Assembly: GCF_900110125.1 (NCBI RefSeq)
Contig: NZ_FOCN01000017.1
Span: forward strand, 1 to 64,000
Direction: 5' to 3'
From: Cryobacterium luteum
Lineage (GTDB): Bacteria; Actinomycetota; Actinomycetes; Actinomycetales; Microbacteriaceae
Length of the DNA stretch: 64,000 nucleotides
Numbering within the stretch: the first letter of the stretch is position 1; each line of letters opens with the position of its first letter. Positions 36,208 through 46,450 of the stretch are shown here, piece by piece. The notes beneath the pieces were generated by a model that saw only the letters and a program-made list of their open reading frames with translations, did no database searches and had not been told where the DNA came from. The position numbers were made by a program, and so were the translations under genes.

Positions 36208-38547
36208 CTAGGCATTGACCCTGATACCGCGGCGTTCGCGCACCCGCCGCGTCGCCGCGAGCATGTTATGCAGCGACTGCACGGTCTCGTCGTAGCCGCG
36301 CGTCTTCAGCCCGCAGTCCGGGTTTACCCAGACCTGGCGCTCAGGAATGGATTTCAAGGCGGTGTCGAGCAGCGTCGTCAGCTCGTCGATGCTCGGCACC
36401 CGGGGCGAGTGGATGTCATAGATGCCGGCGCCGATACCGTGGTCGAACCTACCGGCCTCGATCTCCTGCACCACCTCCATCCGTGACCGGGCCGCTTCGA
36501 TGCTCGTCACGTCGGCGTCGAGGTTGCGAATGGCTTCGATGACGACGCCGAATTCGGAATAGCAGAGGTGCGTGTGAATTTGGGTCGCATCCGCTACCCC
36601 GGCCGTGGCGAGCCGAAAAGCACCGACCGACCAGTCCAGATAACCGGCGTGGTCTTTCTGCTTGAGGGGCAGCAGCTCGCGCAGAGCTGGCTCGTCGACC
36701 TGAACGATTTGGATGCCGGCGGCCTCGAGGTCGCCGATCTCATCCCGCAGGGCGAGGGCCACCTGGCGGGCGGTTTCGCCGAGCGGTTGGTCGTCGCGCA
36801 CGAAGGACCAGGCCAGGATGGTCACCGGCCCGGTGAGCATGCCCTTGACCGGCTTCGCGGTGAGGCTTTGCGTGTACACGGACCAGTCCACCGTGATCGG
36901 CGCCGGTCGCGACACATCACCCCACAGAATGGATGGCCGAGTACAGCGACTGCCGTAGGACTGAACCCAGCCATTTTCGGTCACGGCGAACCCGTCAAGG
37001 TTTTCCGCGAAGTACTGCACCATGTCGTTGCGTTCCGGTTCGCCGTGCACGAACACGTCGAGTCCGATCTCTTCCTGCAGTGCAACGACACGGCCAATCT
37101 CGGCGCGCATCAGATCGCGGTAGTCGCCGGCGCTCAGCGCGCCCGTGAGATACCGGGCGCGTGCGCGGCGAATGTCGGCGGTCTGCGGGAACGATCCGAT
37201 CGTCGTCGTCGGTAGCGACGGCAGCTGCAACGCCGCCTCCTGCGCCTCCAGGCGATCGGCGTAGGCGCCACGGGTGAAGTCAACGTCGGTCAGGGCTGCG
37301 GCACGGGTGCGCACAGCGCCGTCGCGTACGCCCGGAGCGCTGCGTCGCGCCGACAGGGCGGCCTCGGTCTCGGCCAGCGGCACCGCAATGGCGTCACGCC
37401 CGGCAGTGAGACCGAACGCGAGGGCGGCGACCTGGCCCACTTTCTGGTCGGCGAAGGCCAGCCAGCTGGTCAGCTCGCCCGGTAGCGAGGTCTCATCGAA
37501 GACGTCGTGCGGCACGTGCAGCAGCGAGGTGGAGGTGGAGACGGTGACCGAGTCTGACAACGCGCGTACGCTCTCGGCGGTCTCGAAAGCAGCGGCGAGG
37601 TCGCCGCGCCACACGTTATGGCCGTCGATCACGCCGGCGACGAGGGTCTTGCCGGCCAGTCCGGGTACTGCCGGAGGCAGGGTGCCCCGCACCAGGTCGA
37701 GGCCGATCGCTTCGACTGCGGTCGCGGCGAGAACCGGCAGCGCGTCGTCGAGGCTGCCGTACGGCGCCGCGACGAACAGAGCCGGTCGTTCGGTGAGCTG
37801 GCCGAGCACCCCATAAGCGGATGCGACGGCCGCCAGCGTGTCAGCGCGCCCCACATCGATGGACTCGCTGACCAGGCCGGGTTCGTCGAGTTGCACCCAC
37901 TCGGCACCGGCATCCGCTAGCCGCGTCAGCAACGCCGCGTAGACGGGAAGGAGATCGTCGAGTCGGGAGAGCGGTGAGAACCCGGCCGGTGCGTCGTCGC
38001 TCGCCTTGCTGAGCAGCAGGAAGGTGACGGGGCCCACGAGCACCGGGCGGGTGAGGAACCCGGCCGCTTTCGCCTCGATGAACTCGCGCACGATGCGGTC
38101 GCCGGCGAGCGAGAACACCGTCTCCGGACCGATCTCCGGCACAAGGTAGTGGTAATTGGAGTCGAACCACTTGGTCATTTCCAGCGGCAGGTTCTCGCCC
38201 GCGCCGCGGGCCAGGGTGAAGTATCCGGCAAGGTCGAGGGTTCCATCGGCCGCGATGAGAGCAGCGAACCGGGCTGGAATCGCCCCGACCGCGACGATGA
38301 TGTCGAGCATCTGGTCGTAGTACGAGAACGACTCGGGAATCGACGAGTCGGTGCGCCCCAGACCGAGTTCAACGAGCCGATCACGAGTTCCGGCGCGAAG
38401 CTCCGCGGCGACCCGTTCGAGTTCGGCGGCGTCGATCGTGCCCGACCAGAAGGCCTCAACCGCCTTCTTCAGTTCCCGCCGTCGCCCGATCCGTGGGTAA
38501 CCGAGGATGGTGCCGGTGGGAAAGGTGGGAGATGCAGAAATGGGCAT
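36208..38547 (-). CDS. metE: 5-methyltetrahydropteroyltriglutamate--homocysteine methyltransferase (cobalamin-independent)
   Basis: Final step of methionine synthesis without vitamin B12, 779 aa, normal two-barrel MetE length. N terminus has TILGYPRIGRRRELKKAVE. The C-terminal catalytic domain shows TTTIGSFPQTADIR, the zinc ligands of HTHLCYSEF and the cysteine of NPDCGLKTRG. I start at ATG 38547, preceded by AAGGAA; the frame stays open upstream. metF lies just ahead in the same orientation, with a 92-bp gap, supplying 5-methyl-THF. I saw no cobalamin riboswitch upstream. Confidence 0.96.
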   Translation of the reverse strand: MPISASPTFPTGTILGYPRIGRRRELKKAVEAFWSGTIDAAELERVAAELRAGTRDRLVELGLGRTDSSIPESFSYYDQMLDIIVAVGAIPARFAALIAADGTLDLAGYFTLARGAGENLPLEMTKWFDSNYHYLVPEIGPETVFSLAGDRIVREFIEAKAAGFLTRPVLVGPVTFLLLSKASDDAPAGFSPLSRLDDLLPVYAALLTRLADAGAEWVQLDEPGLVSESIDVGRADTLAAVASAYGVLGQLTERPALFVAAPYGSLDDALPVLAATAVEAIGLDLVRGTLPPAVPGLAGKTLVAGVIDGHNVWRGDLAAAFETAESVRALSDSVTVSTSTSLLHVPHDVFDETSLPGELTSWLAFADQKVGQVAALAFGLTAGRDAIAVPLAETEAALSARRSAPGVRDGAVRTRAAALTDVDFTRGAYADRLEAQEAALQLPSLPTTTIGSFPQTADIRRARARYLTGALSAGDYRDLMRAEIGRVVALQEEIGLDVFVHGEPERNDMVQYFAENLDGFAVTENGWVQSYGSRCTRPSILWGDVSRPAPITVDWSVYTQSLTAKPVKGMLTGPVTILAWSFVRDDQPLGETARQVALALRDEIGDLEAAGIQIVQVDEPALRELLPLKQKDHAGYLDWSVGAFRLATAGVADATQIHTHLCYSEFGVVIEAIRNLDADVTSIEAARSRMEVVQEIEAGRFDHGIGAGIYDIHSPRVPSIDELTTLLDTALKSIPERQVWVNPDCGLKTRGYDETVQSLHNMLAATRRVRERRGIRVNA

Positions 38548-38639
38548 GGTGATTCCTTCACTGGAGCAATAGTGGCTTGAACGGTCGGAGAAGACGAACG
38601 TGATGAGGGTGGGCCTGCGCGGTGGAGCGCGCGCGAGGC

Positions 38640-39605
38640 CTAGGGCATGGTTGCGGGCACCGGAAGCGCCCCACACCCCTCAAGAACCGACAGCACGGTC
38701 TCGTGCTGGTTGAAGGCGTAGAGGTGCAGGCCGGGGGCGCCGCCGGCAAGAACGTCCTGGCCGAGGCGCACGGCGTAGTCGATGCCGATCTGCCGCTGGC
38801 CTTCCTCGGTCGGTTCGACCTCGAGCGCGATGGACAGTGCGGCCGGCAGTTTCTCCCCGGAAAGCTGCAGAATGCGTCGCAAACGGTTCGGACTGGTGAC
38901 CGGCATGATGCCGGGAAGAATGGGAAAGAGCACTCCCGCGGAGCGGGCCTTCTGGATGAAGCTCAGGTAGTCGTCGGCGTGGAAGAACAGCTGGGTGATC
39001 GCAAGGTTGGCGCCCGCGGCCTGCTTGGCGAGCAGGGTGTCGATGTCCTGCGCGACCGACCTGGAGTTGGGGTGGCCGTTTGGAAACGCCGCGACACCGA
39101 TGCGCACCCGGCTTCGTTCCGTTTTCAACCCGCGGGCGGCGGGGAGGCCGGGGATCACGGTCTCGATGTAGGGCACCCGTTCGGCCTGCACCCGGTGGAT
39201 GAGCTGCACCAGCTCCCCGGCGCTGTGCAGGTCACCGAGGAAGGTGGTGTCCCCTTCGGCCGCGCCCTGCGGTGCGTCGCCGCGAATCGCGAGAAAGCTG
39301 CGGATACCGGCGTCGAGGAACTCCCGAATTAGCCGGCTGGCCTCAGCATGCGAGGAGCCGACACAGGTGAGGTGCGCCATCGCATCCGCTGTGGTGTGGT
39401 CCTTGATGTACCGCAGCACGTCGAGTGAGGAGGTGCGCGACGAGCCGTTGGCACCGTAGGTGACGGAAATGAACTCGGGACCGGCTGCGGCCAGATGATC
39501 GATGGTGCGCGTCAGAGCGGATGCTGCCGCCACCGATTTCGGCGGATACACCTCAAATGAGAATGCCGGGCGGTCGTTACACGCGGAAATCCCTGTCGCG
39601 GTCAT
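38640..39605 (-). CDS. metF: Methylenetetrahydrofolate reductase
   Basis: FAD-dependent reduction of 5,10-methylene-THF to 5-methyl-THF, the methyl donor of MetE. The 321-aa protein has FSFEVYPPKS (catalytic Glu region), FISVTYGANGS, AHLTCVGSS and FLAIRGDAPQ, typical of MetF. ATG 39605 is preceded by AATGAGGAACC. It is coupled by position with metE. Confidence 0.95.
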   Translation of the reverse strand: MTATGISACNDRPAFSFEVYPPKSVAAASALTRTIDHLAAAGPEFISVTYGANGSSRTSSLDVLRYIKDHTTADAMAHLTCVGSSHAEASRLIREFLDAGIRSFLAIRGDAPQGAAEGDTTFLGDLHSAGELVQLIHRVQAERVPYIETVIPGLPAARGLKTERSRVRIGVAAFPNGHPNSRSVAQDIDTLLAKQAAGANLAITQLFFHADDYLSFIQKARSAGVLFPILPGIMPVTSPNRLRRILQLSGEKLPAALSIALEVEPTEEGQRQIGIDYAVRLGQDVLAGGAPGLHLYAFNQHETVLSVLEGCGALPVPATMP

Positions 39606-39828
39606 GGTTCCTCATTCGGCAGAAGCGGTACAACGGTGGTGGCCAGGCGGCCGCGGACACCACCAGCAGGCTGATGGGTTTTCGCGGGCGGATGCCGGGC
39701 TCGGCTGTCGCTCCATGCCGGGGAATGAATTCCGTCGGCAACGATTGATTAGACACTAACAACACCGACGCCGTGGCGCACGAATGTGACACTTCATGTC
39801 ATCCGGGCGGGCACCAGTGCCTGAGCCC
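39606..39828 (-). promoter_or_regulatory. metF leader: hairpin, palindrome and possible upstream ORF
   Basis: The gap between metF and hflX holds several suggestive elements on the minus strand. A GGAATGAATTCC palindrome is at 39722-39733. A stem GGTGGTG/CACCACC is at 39635-39664. A 34-codon ATG frame (39612-39716) encodes Cys-Trp-Trp-Cys right over one arm of that stem and ends 6 bases before the metF ATG. There is no good ribosome site for this frame. No SAM or cobalamin riboswitch consensus was recognised. Confidence 0.3.
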
Positions 39829-41421
39829 CTAGGCGGAGGCCGCGGGGAGGATGACGAACGGGGCGAACTGGGGCTCGATCTCGGGAGTGACAAACGCGGT
39901 CACGCGCGTGCCGGCTTCCTCGTAGTCGGTGGCTTCGATGCGACCCTGATCGTGCAGCACCGCGATGAGGTCACCGCGGTCGTAGGGAATGAGCAGATCG
40001 AGTTCGATCTGCGGCGTCGGCAGCAGCAACGCCACCGCGGCCAGCACGGTCTCGATGCCTTCACCGCTGCGGGCCGACACGAACGTCGCTTTCGGTTCGA
40101 GGCCGCGAAGCACGAGCCGGTCGTCGTCGCTGATCAGATCACTCTTGTTGAAGACGACCAGTTCGGGAATGTCGCGGGCGCCGACCTCGGAGATGACGTC
40201 GCGCACGGTGGCGAGTTGGGCGACCGGGTCGGGGTGGGAGCCGTCGACGACGTGAATGATGACGTCGGCGTCGGCCACTTCTTCGAGGGTCGAGCGAAAA
40301 GCTTCGACCAGCTGGTGCGGCAGGTTGCGTACGAACCCGACCGTGTCGGTGAGGGTGTACAGGCGCCCGTCGGCGGTCGTGGATTTGCGCACGGTGGCGT
40401 CGAGGGTCGCGAACAGGGAGTTCTCGACGAGCACTCCGGCCTTGGTGATGCGGTTGAGCAAGCTGGACTTGCCGGCGTTGGTGTACCCGACGATGGCCAC
40501 GGACGGCACGGCGTTGCGTTTGCGGTTGGCGCGTTTCGCCTCGCGGGCCGGCTTCATCTCAACCATCTGCTTGCGCAGTTTGGACATGCGGGTGTGGATG
40601 CGACGACGGTCGAGTTCGATTTTGGTTTCGCCGGGGCCGCGGGAGCCCATTCCGGCTCCGGTGCCACCGACCTGGCCACCGGCCTGTCGGGACATCGAGT
40701 CGCCCCAGCCGCGCAGGCGGGGAAGCATGTAGGCCATCTGGGCGAGTTCGACCTGCGCCTTGCCCTCTCGGCTCTTGGCATGCTGGCTGAAGATGTCGAG
40801 GATCACGGCGGTACGGTCGATGACCTTGACCTTGACCACGTCTTCGAGGGCCCGCCGCTGGCTGGGCGCCAGTTCGGTGTCGGCAATGACCGTGTCGGCG
40901 CCGAGGGCCTTCACGATGTCGGCGACTTCCTGGGCTTTGCCCTTGCCCAGGTAGGTGCTCGGGTCGGGGGTGGCCCGACGCTGCAGCAACCCGTCGAGCA
41001 CGGTGGCCCCTGCGGTTTCGGCGAGGGCGGCCAGTTCGCGCATGGAGTTCTCGGCGTCATCGACCGTGCCGTGCGTGTAGACGCCCACCAGCACGACGTT
41101 TTCCAGACGCAGCTGGCGATATTCGACCTCGGTGACATCTTCAAGTTCGGTGGACAGCCCGCCAACTCGGCGCAGGGCGTTGCGGTCGGCACGCTCGGAC
41201 TGGTCGCCGTCGTGCTCGCTGCCGTCATACCCGCCGGAGGCCTGAGCCTGCAGGGCCTGAGCCGTGCCGCTGCGAAAGAGGGAGTAACCGGCAGCCTTAC
41301 TGTCGGCGCTGGCCAGCACTCGCGCGACGACATCGTCTGCGTCGAAGGCTTCCACGTGTGTAATTTCTACCGCGTCGTTTTGTGCCGCGTCGTTGCCCGA
41401 GGGCGCCGTTGGATCATTCAT
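39829..41421 (-). CDS. hflX: GTPase HflX
   Basis: Ribosome-splitting GTPase that rescues stalled or heat-damaged 50S/70S particles. At 530 aa it has a ~90-residue variable N terminus, the HflX N-domain (about 100-300; YLGKGKAQEV and GPGETKIE near 262-269) and a G domain with G1 GYTNAGKSS (312-320), DTVGFVRNLP (G3) and VFNKSDL (G4). The conserved neighbourhood hflX-dapF-miaA-miaB-recX-recA is intact apart from the inserted methyltransferase. It is divergent from the methyltransferase across only 40 bp. Confidence 0.95.
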   Translation of the reverse strand: MNDPTAPSGNDAAQNDAVEITHVEAFDADDVVARVLASADSKAAGYSLFRSGTAQALQAQASGGYDGSEHDGDQSERADRNALRRVGGLSTELEDVTEVEYRQLRLENVVLVGVYTHGTVDDAENSMRELAALAETAGATVLDGLLQRRATPDPSTYLGKGKAQEVADIVKALGADTVIADTELAPSQRRALEDVVKVKVIDRTAVILDIFSQHAKSREGKAQVELAQMAYMLPRLRGWGDSMSRQAGGQVGGTGAGMGSRGPGETKIELDRRRIHTRMSKLRKQMVEMKPAREAKRANRKRNAVPSVAIVGYTNAGKSSLLNRITKAGVLVENSLFATLDATVRKSTTADGRLYTLTDTVGFVRNLPHQLVEAFRSTLEEVADADVIIHVVDGSHPDPVAQLATVRDVISEVGARDIPELVVFNKSDLISDDDRLVLRGLEPKATFVSARSGEGIETVLAAVALLLPTPQIELDLLIPYDRGDLIAVLHDQGRIEATDYEEAGTRVTAFVTPEIEPQFAPFVILPAASA

Positions 41422-41461
41422 CCCGTTAACCTTAGTTCATCGAAGTTGAAAGGTTCCTCTT

Positions 41462-42070
41462 ATGTCGTCCGACCACTATTTTTCTCCGGCGCCCGGCACC
41501 GTACTGAAAACGCGCCAGATCACGGTGCAGCTGCACGGGCAGGATCATGAGCTCACGACCGCAAATTCGGTGTTCAGCCCCGCTCACATTGACGGTGGCA
41601 CGGAGGTTCTGCTCAAGTACGCCCCCGAACCGCCCTTGAGCGGCCATTTTCTCGATCTCGGCTGCGGCTGGGGCCCGATCGCGCTGCACCTCGCCCTGGC
41701 CTCACCTGAAGCCACCATCTGGGCCGTCGACGTCAATGAGCGGGCGCTCGACCTCGTGCGCACCAACGCTGCCACCCTCGGTGTGACCAACATCAAGGCG
41801 GTACTCGCCGCCGACGTGCCCGCTGACATCTTGTTCCGCACCATCTGGTCGAACCCGCCGATTCGCGTGGGCAAAGACGAGTTGCACGGCCTCATGCAGA
41901 CCTGGCTCCCCCGCCTCGAACCCGAAGCGGATGCCTGGCTCGTCGTGCAGCGCAACCTCGGCTCTGACTCACTCCAGCGTTGGCTCGCCGCCGAACTCCC
42001 GGCCAACTTCGAAACCACCCGCGAGGCCATCAGCAAGGGCTTCCGGGTGCTGGCCGTGCATCGTAACTAA
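41462..42070 (+). CDS. Class I SAM-dependent methyltransferase (RsmC-like)
   Basis: A 202-aa protein of the small MTS/RsmC-like family, probably methylating rRNA guanine N2, though the substrate is unproven. Motif I is [29 protein letters not shown] binds the ribose end of SAM; the catalytic SNPPIRVGK motif (NPPF/I) is typical of N-methyltransferases acting on exocyclic amines. Its stop overlaps the converging dapF stop (CTAA shared). Confidence 0.87.
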   Translation: MSSDHYFSPAPGTVLKTRQITVQLHGQDHELTTANSVFSPAHIDGGTEVLLKYAPEPPLSGHFLDLGCGWGPIALHLALASPEATIWAVDVNERALDLVRTNAATLGVTNIKAVLAADVPADILFRTIWSNPPIRVGKDELHGLMQTWLPRLEPEADAWLVVQRNLGSDSLQRWLAAELPANFETTREAISKGFRVLAVHRN

Positions 42071-42948
42071 CCCAGGTTCAAAACACCGTCGAAGACCAGC
42101 TCGGCCGGCCCCGACAGTGACACGTGCTCGCCGTCCTCGGCCGGGAACATCCGCACCCCGAGTACACCGCCGGGAAGCTCCACCCGCCACTGGTGCGGCG
42201 CCGATTTTCCGGCCCAGTGCCGGGTGGCCAGGGCCGCTGCCGCAGCACCGGTGCCGCACGACAGGGTTTCTCCGCTGCCGCGTTCGTGCACCCGCATGCG
42301 GAACCGGCCGACGCCGTTGACGACGAGCGGTTCGTTCGGCACGACGAATTCAATGTTCACGCCGTCGGCCGGTTCGGGGTCGAGCTGCGGAATGAATGTC
42401 AGGTCGGCGGCGTCGAGTTCGTCATCGTCGGCGAGGGCCACGACGGTGTGCGGGTTGCCCACGTTGATGCCGAGGCCGGGACGCGCTACGGGCAGGTTCC
42501 TGGTGCGCACGAGCGGTTCGATGCCGTCGAGCTTCCACCGGCCGAGGTCAACCTGAAAGCCCGAGGCGTTGCGCTGCACGTCGCGCACGCCGCCGCGGGT
42601 GCCGATGGTGAGGGTGTCGCCGGGCAGCAGTTCGGCGAGGTCGTTCTCAATAAGAAATTTGGCATAGACCCGGATGCCGTTCCCGCACATTTCCGAGACG
42701 GTTCCGTCCGCGTTCCAGTAGTCCATGAACCACTCGGCCGCGTCGTCTTCGGCGAGGGCCGCCGCGCCGTCCGGCAGTTTCTTGCTGCGCACCGCGCGGA
42801 TGATGCCGTCGGCTCCGACGCCGAATCTGCGGTCGCAGACGGCGCGAATCTGCGCCGGGGTGAGCTCTATCGTCCCGTCCGGATCAGCGAACAGCACGAA
42901 GTCGTTGCCGGTGCCGTGGCCCTTGGTGAAGTTCAAAGTGATGCCCAT
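42067..42948 (-). CDS. dapF: Diaminopimelate epimerase
   Basis: Cofactor-free racemisation of LL- to meso-diaminopimelate for lysine and peptidoglycan. The 293-aa protein has the two catalytic cysteines C88 (EMCGNGIRV) and C231 (LSCGTGA) and the N-terminal [14 protein letters not shown]. Nine bases separate its start from the miaA stop. dapA and dapB occur later in the window. Confidence 0.95.
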   Translation of the reverse strand: MGITLNFTKGHGTGNDFVLFADPDGTIELTPAQIRAVCDRRFGVGADGIIRAVRSKKLPDGAAALAEDDAAEWFMDYWNADGTVSEMCGNGIRVYAKFLIENDLAELLPGDTLTIGTRGGVRDVQRNASGFQVDLGRWKLDGIEPLVRTRNLPVARPGLGINVGNPHTVVALADDDELDAADLTFIPQLDPEPADGVNIEFVVPNEPLVVNGVGRFRMRVHERGSGETLSCGTGAAAAALATRHWAGKSAPHQWRVELPGGVLGVRMFPAEDGEHVSLSGPAELVFDGVLNLG

Positions 42949-42957
42949 GTGGCCAGT

Positions 42958-43953
42958 TTACGGGGCTGCCACCGGCGGGTTTTGCGGCGCGAAGTCGGGC
43001 GCACCACCCCGGTCCACCTGCGCGAGGGCATCCTCGCCGCGGTCCGGTGCCTCCGATTCGATCCAGTGTGTGTGGGCGTAGCGTTTGAACCAGCTCACCT
43101 GCCGGCGAGCATAGCGGCGGGTGAGCTGCTGGGTTGCTTCGATAGCCTCCGCCTGACTGAGCGTGCCGTGCACCTGCCCGAGCGCCTGGGCGTAGCCGAT
43201 CGCGCGGCACGCGGTCACACCATTCTCGATACCCGCCTCGAGCAGGTCCCGGGCTTCATGAACGATGCCGGCCGCCCACATCCGTTCGACGCGCGCGTCG
43301 AGCCGGGGGGTGAGCCGCTCGCGCGGGGTGCGGAGGCCGAGGAGCACGCTGGGTTGCCAGTACACCGGTTCGTCGGGAAGGGCGGCGAGGTGCGGGGCGC
43401 CGGTGAGCTCGACGATCTCCAGTGCCCGAACAAGGCGGCGCCCGTTGCTCGGGCCGATCCGCAGCGCGGCCTGGGGGTCGACGGCCTGCAGCCGGGAATA
43501 CATCAGGCCCGGTCCGATGTGCAGGAGTTCGGCTTCGAGCCTGGCCCGCAACTGTGGATCGGTGCCCGGAAACTGAAAGTCGAAGACGACCGACGACACG
43601 TAGAGACCGGAGCCGCCGACCAGGATGGGGACGGCCCCGCGCGCGCGGATCTCGGTGATCGCCGTGCGGGCATCCGTTTGATACTTGCTGACGGTGGCCT
43701 CGTCGGTCACGTCAATCACGTCGAGCAGGTGGTGCGGAATGCCGCGGCGTTCACGCATGGTGAGCTTGGCCGTGCCGATGTCCATGCCGCGGTACTGCTG
43801 CATGGCGTCGGCGTTGACGATCTCGGCCGGCTGTCCACGCGCGATGAGCCGTTCGGCCAGGTCGAGGGACAGTTCGGACTTGCCGGTGCCGGTCGACCCG
43901 ACAATGACGATCAGCACCGCCGCGCCAGGCGCTACCGCTGTTTCAGACGACAA
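42958..43953 (-). CDS. miaA: tRNA dimethylallyltransferase
   Basis: Adds the prenyl group to A37 of tRNAs reading UNN codons. The 331-aa protein has the P-loop GSTGTGKS (19-26), the DMAPP-site [27 protein letters not shown] and [12 protein letters not shown]. The TTG start at 43953 lies four bases after the miaB stop; the exact start is uncertain. The product is the substrate of MiaB, encoded just upstream. Confidence 0.95.
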   Translation of the reverse strand: MSSETAVAPGAAVLIVIVGSTGTGKSELSLDLAERLIARGQPAEIVNADAMQQYRGMDIGTAKLTMRERRGIPHHLLDVIDVTDEATVSKYQTDARTAITEIRARGAVPILVGGSGLYVSSVVFDFQFPGTDPQLRARLEAELLHIGPGLMYSRLQAVDPQAALRIGPSNGRRLVRALEIVELTGAPHLAALPDEPVYWQPSVLLGLRTPRERLTPRLDARVERMWAAGIVHEARDLLEAGIENGVTACRAIGYAQALGQVHGTLSQAEAIEATQQLTRRYARRQVSWFKRYAHTHWIESEAPDRGEDALAQVDRGGAPDFAPQNPPVAAP

Positions 43954-43957
43954 GCTC

Positions 43958-45562
43958 CTAGCGCTCGTCGTCGTTCACGTTGTAGATGGGAATGGTGGTC
44001 GCGCCACTCTCGAGCCGCAGGCCGATCGTCGGCAGCCCGAGTGAAACGGGGCCGGGACCGCTTGTGGCGCCGCCGTGTGCCGGAACTCCACAGGATTCAG
44101 CTTCCATGCGATCCCAGGCGTCGCCGGCCCGGGTTGAGCGGATGCGCAGGGGCGCGTCGGTGGTCGAGTCCGCGATGAGGTGGAACGGTGCCGCCTGAGT
44201 GACGACGACGGTGACCATATCGCCGGGCCGGGGGCGAGGCGAACCGGCCGGAACATCGAAGTGCACGAGTCGGCTGTCGGGGGCCCGCCCACTGAGGCGG
44301 TGGGTGTCGTTGTCTTTACGGCCGCCGTTGGCGACGAGCAGTTCGACCTCACGGCCGATCATCGCCTGGTTCTCCTCGAGGGAGATGCGCTCCTGCAGAG
44401 CGGCAAGACGCTCGTAGCGGTCCTGCACGACGGCCTTGGGAACCTGGTCGGGCATCGTCGCGGCCGGGGTACCCGGGCGAATGGAGTATTGGAAGGTGAA
44501 CGCGGTCGCGAACCGGGCCTGTTCGACGACCCGCAGGGTCTCCTGAAAGTCTTCCTCGGTTTCGCCGGGGAAGCCCACGATAATGTCGGTGCTGATGGCA
44601 GCGTTCGGCATCTGAGCACGCACGCGGTCGAGAATGCCGAGGAACTTCGCGCCGCGGTAGGACCGGCGCATCGCCTTGAGCACGCGGTCGGACCCGGACT
44701 GCAGCGGCATGTGCAGCTGCGGCATGACGGCGGGGGTTTCGGCCATAGCGTCGATGACGTCGTCGGTGAACGCGGCGGGGTGCGGGCTGGTGAAGCGGAT
44801 ACGCTCCAGCCCGTCGATCTTTCCGGCCGCGCGCAGCAGTTTGCCGAAGGCGAGGCGGTCGCCGAACTCGACCCCGTAGGAGTTGACGTTCTGGCCGAGC
44901 AGGGTGACCTCGATGGCGCCGTCGTCGACGAGCGCCTGGATCTCGGCGAGGATCTCCCCGGGGCGGCGATCCTTCTCCTTGCCCCGCAGCGCTGGCACGA
45001 TACAGAAGGTGCAGGTGTTGTTGCAGCCGACCGAGATGGAGACCCAGCCGCTGTAGCTGGAATCGCGCTTGGTGGGCAAGGTGGACGGGAATGTCTCGAG
45101 GGATTCGAGAATCTCGAGCTGGGCCTCACCGTTATGCCTGGCCCGTTCGAGCAGACTGGGCAGGGAACCCATGTTGTGGGTGCCGAAGACCACGTCGACC
45201 CACGGCGCCTTCTCGAGGATGGTGGTCTTGTCTTTCTGGGCGAGGCAGCCGCCGACGGCGATCTGCATACCGGCATGCTTGCGCTTGACCGAGGCGAGGT
45301 AGCCGAGGTTGCCGTAGAGCTTGTTGTCGGCGTTCTCCCGCACCGCGCAGGTGTTGATCACGACGATGTCGGCCTCGTCACCGTTGGCCGAGACATAGCC
45401 AGCTGCTTCGAGTGAACCGCTCAGGCGTTCGGAGTCGTGCACGTTCATCTGGCAGCCGAAGGTGCGCACCTCATAGGTGCGGGCTCGCCCCGACTCGTCG
45501 ATCGCGGCTACCGAGGGGGTGATCACGGTTCGGCGGGCTTGTTCGGGGGCGACGATACTCAT
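43958..45562 (-). CDS. miaB: tRNA-2-methylthio-N6-dimethylallyladenosine synthase
   Basis: Radical-SAM methylthiotransferase that completes ms2i6A37 in tRNA. The N-terminal UPF0004 domain has cluster cysteines C37, C72 and C106; the radical SAM motif is GCNNTCTFC with C180, C184 and C187; a TRAM-like RNA-binding region is at about 400-465. The C-terminal ~70 residues extend beyond the usual end and lack similarity I can name. It starts at ATG 45562. Confidence 0.95.
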   Translation of the reverse strand: MSIVAPEQARRTVITPSVAAIDESGRARTYEVRTFGCQMNVHDSERLSGSLEAAGYVSANGDEADIVVINTCAVRENADNKLYGNLGYLASVKRKHAGMQIAVGGCLAQKDKTTILEKAPWVDVVFGTHNMGSLPSLLERARHNGEAQLEILESLETFPSTLPTKRDSSYSGWVSISVGCNNTCTFCIVPALRGKEKDRRPGEILAEIQALVDDGAIEVTLLGQNVNSYGVEFGDRLAFGKLLRAAGKIDGLERIRFTSPHPAAFTDDVIDAMAETPAVMPQLHMPLQSGSDRVLKAMRRSYRGAKFLGILDRVRAQMPNAAISTDIIVGFPGETEEDFQETLRVVEQARFATAFTFQYSIRPGTPAATMPDQVPKAVVQDRYERLAALQERISLEENQAMIGREVELLVANGGRKDNDTHRLSGRAPDSRLVHFDVPAGSPRPRPGDMVTVVVTQAAPFHLIADSTTDAPLRIRSTRAGDAWDRMEAESCGVPAHGGATSGPGPVSLGLPTIGLRLESGATTIPIYNVNDDER

Positions 45563-45626
45563 AGTGACTGTAGTTTACGCGAGCAATTCGGTGTGCGGGC
45601 CGTGTGCCCTGGCCCACTCGCACGCA

Positions 45627-46376
45627 TCAACGGAATCGAACGCGGGAGGTAGCACCGCCACCGCGGCTGTCCATGGCCGCCTTGACAGCCACTCGTACAG
45701 CTGCCGAGCTATAACCCTTGCGCATGAGAAAGCCGGTGAGACGACGGTCGATGGTCTGGTCGTCGAAGCGTTCCATCTGCCCGATCCGTTTGGTGGCCAG
45801 GTCGATGGCGCGTTCCGCCTCATCGTCGGGAAGTTCCTCGAGCTTGTCGAGCATGACGCTCGGGTCGAGCCTGCGTCGACGCATTTCAGCTTCGACGCCG
45901 GTGCGGCCGAGACCCTTGCGCACGTTGTGGCTGTGGATGATCTGATCGGCGAGCTTGCCCTCATCGAGATACTCCAGCTCGATGAACTTCTCGATGATCT
46001 CACTCGCTTCGCCCGAGTCGACACCGGTGGCATTCAGCACCAACAGGGCCTCGACCGTGGAGAGGGAGCGGCCGCGCAGCCGGTGCAGCAGCACCTTCTC
46101 CGCCCGCTCCCGCTGATCGAGCGCATCGGCCGCGGCGTCAGCCTCATCGCTGCCTTCCTGCTGCATCTCGGCCTCGTTAGCAGCGGCAGCAGCCGCAGAA
46201 AACCGGTCGACCTGGGCCGGAGGGGCTTCGGCTTTGATCGCGGCAGCGTCGGGCGCGGCGGCTTCAAGCGGCGAGCGACGTTTCATCCCCGGTGTCGCAC
46301 CGTGCAGGTAGGTCACGGGAGCCAAATCGGCGTCTGCTGGTGTAGTTGCATCATCCTGGGGTGTGAAGTGAACCAT
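45627..46376 (-). CDS. recX: Regulatory protein RecX
   Basis: Modulates RecA filament activity. Of its 249 aa, the RecX repeats occupy about residues 90-245 (KVLLHRLRGRSLSTVE, IEKFIELEYLDEGKLADQI, GRTGVEAEMRRRRLD, RRLTGFLMRKGYSSAAVRVAV). The first ~85 residues are an Ala/Glu-rich, probably disordered extension, not usually conserved. It follows recA by 74 bp on the same strand, probably cotranscribed. Confidence 0.93.
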   Translation of the reverse strand: MVHFTPQDDATTPADADLAPVTYLHGATPGMKRRSPLEAAAPDAAAIKAEAPPAQVDRFSAAAAAANEAEMQQEGSDEADAAADALDQRERAEKVLLHRLRGRSLSTVEALLVLNATGVDSGEASEIIEKFIELEYLDEGKLADQIIHSHNVRKGLGRTGVEAEMRRRRLDPSVMLDKLEELPDDEAERAIDLATKRIGQMERFDDQTIDRRLTGFLMRKGYSSAAVRVAVKAAMDSRGGGATSRVRFR

Positions 46377-46450
46377 TCCCGTGACCTGCCTTTCAGTGCG
46401 TTTCTGGCTGAACTGTGCGATGCGGGGCTGAACGGAGCTGCGTGTCCCGG

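Noticed and set aside
38548-38639. Cobalamin riboswitch before metE
   Set aside because: The metF-metE gap is only 92 bp and no B12-box-like sequence is visible; the metF leader also lacks SAM or B12 riboswitch consensus elements.
39796-41550. 584-codon open frame on the plus strand
   Set aside because: Antisense to hflX with no recognisable domain; it also runs through the start of the divergent methyltransferase.
42124-44178. 684-codon open frame on the plus strand
   Set aside because: Antisense shadow of dapF and miaA, both of which have clear catalytic motifs.
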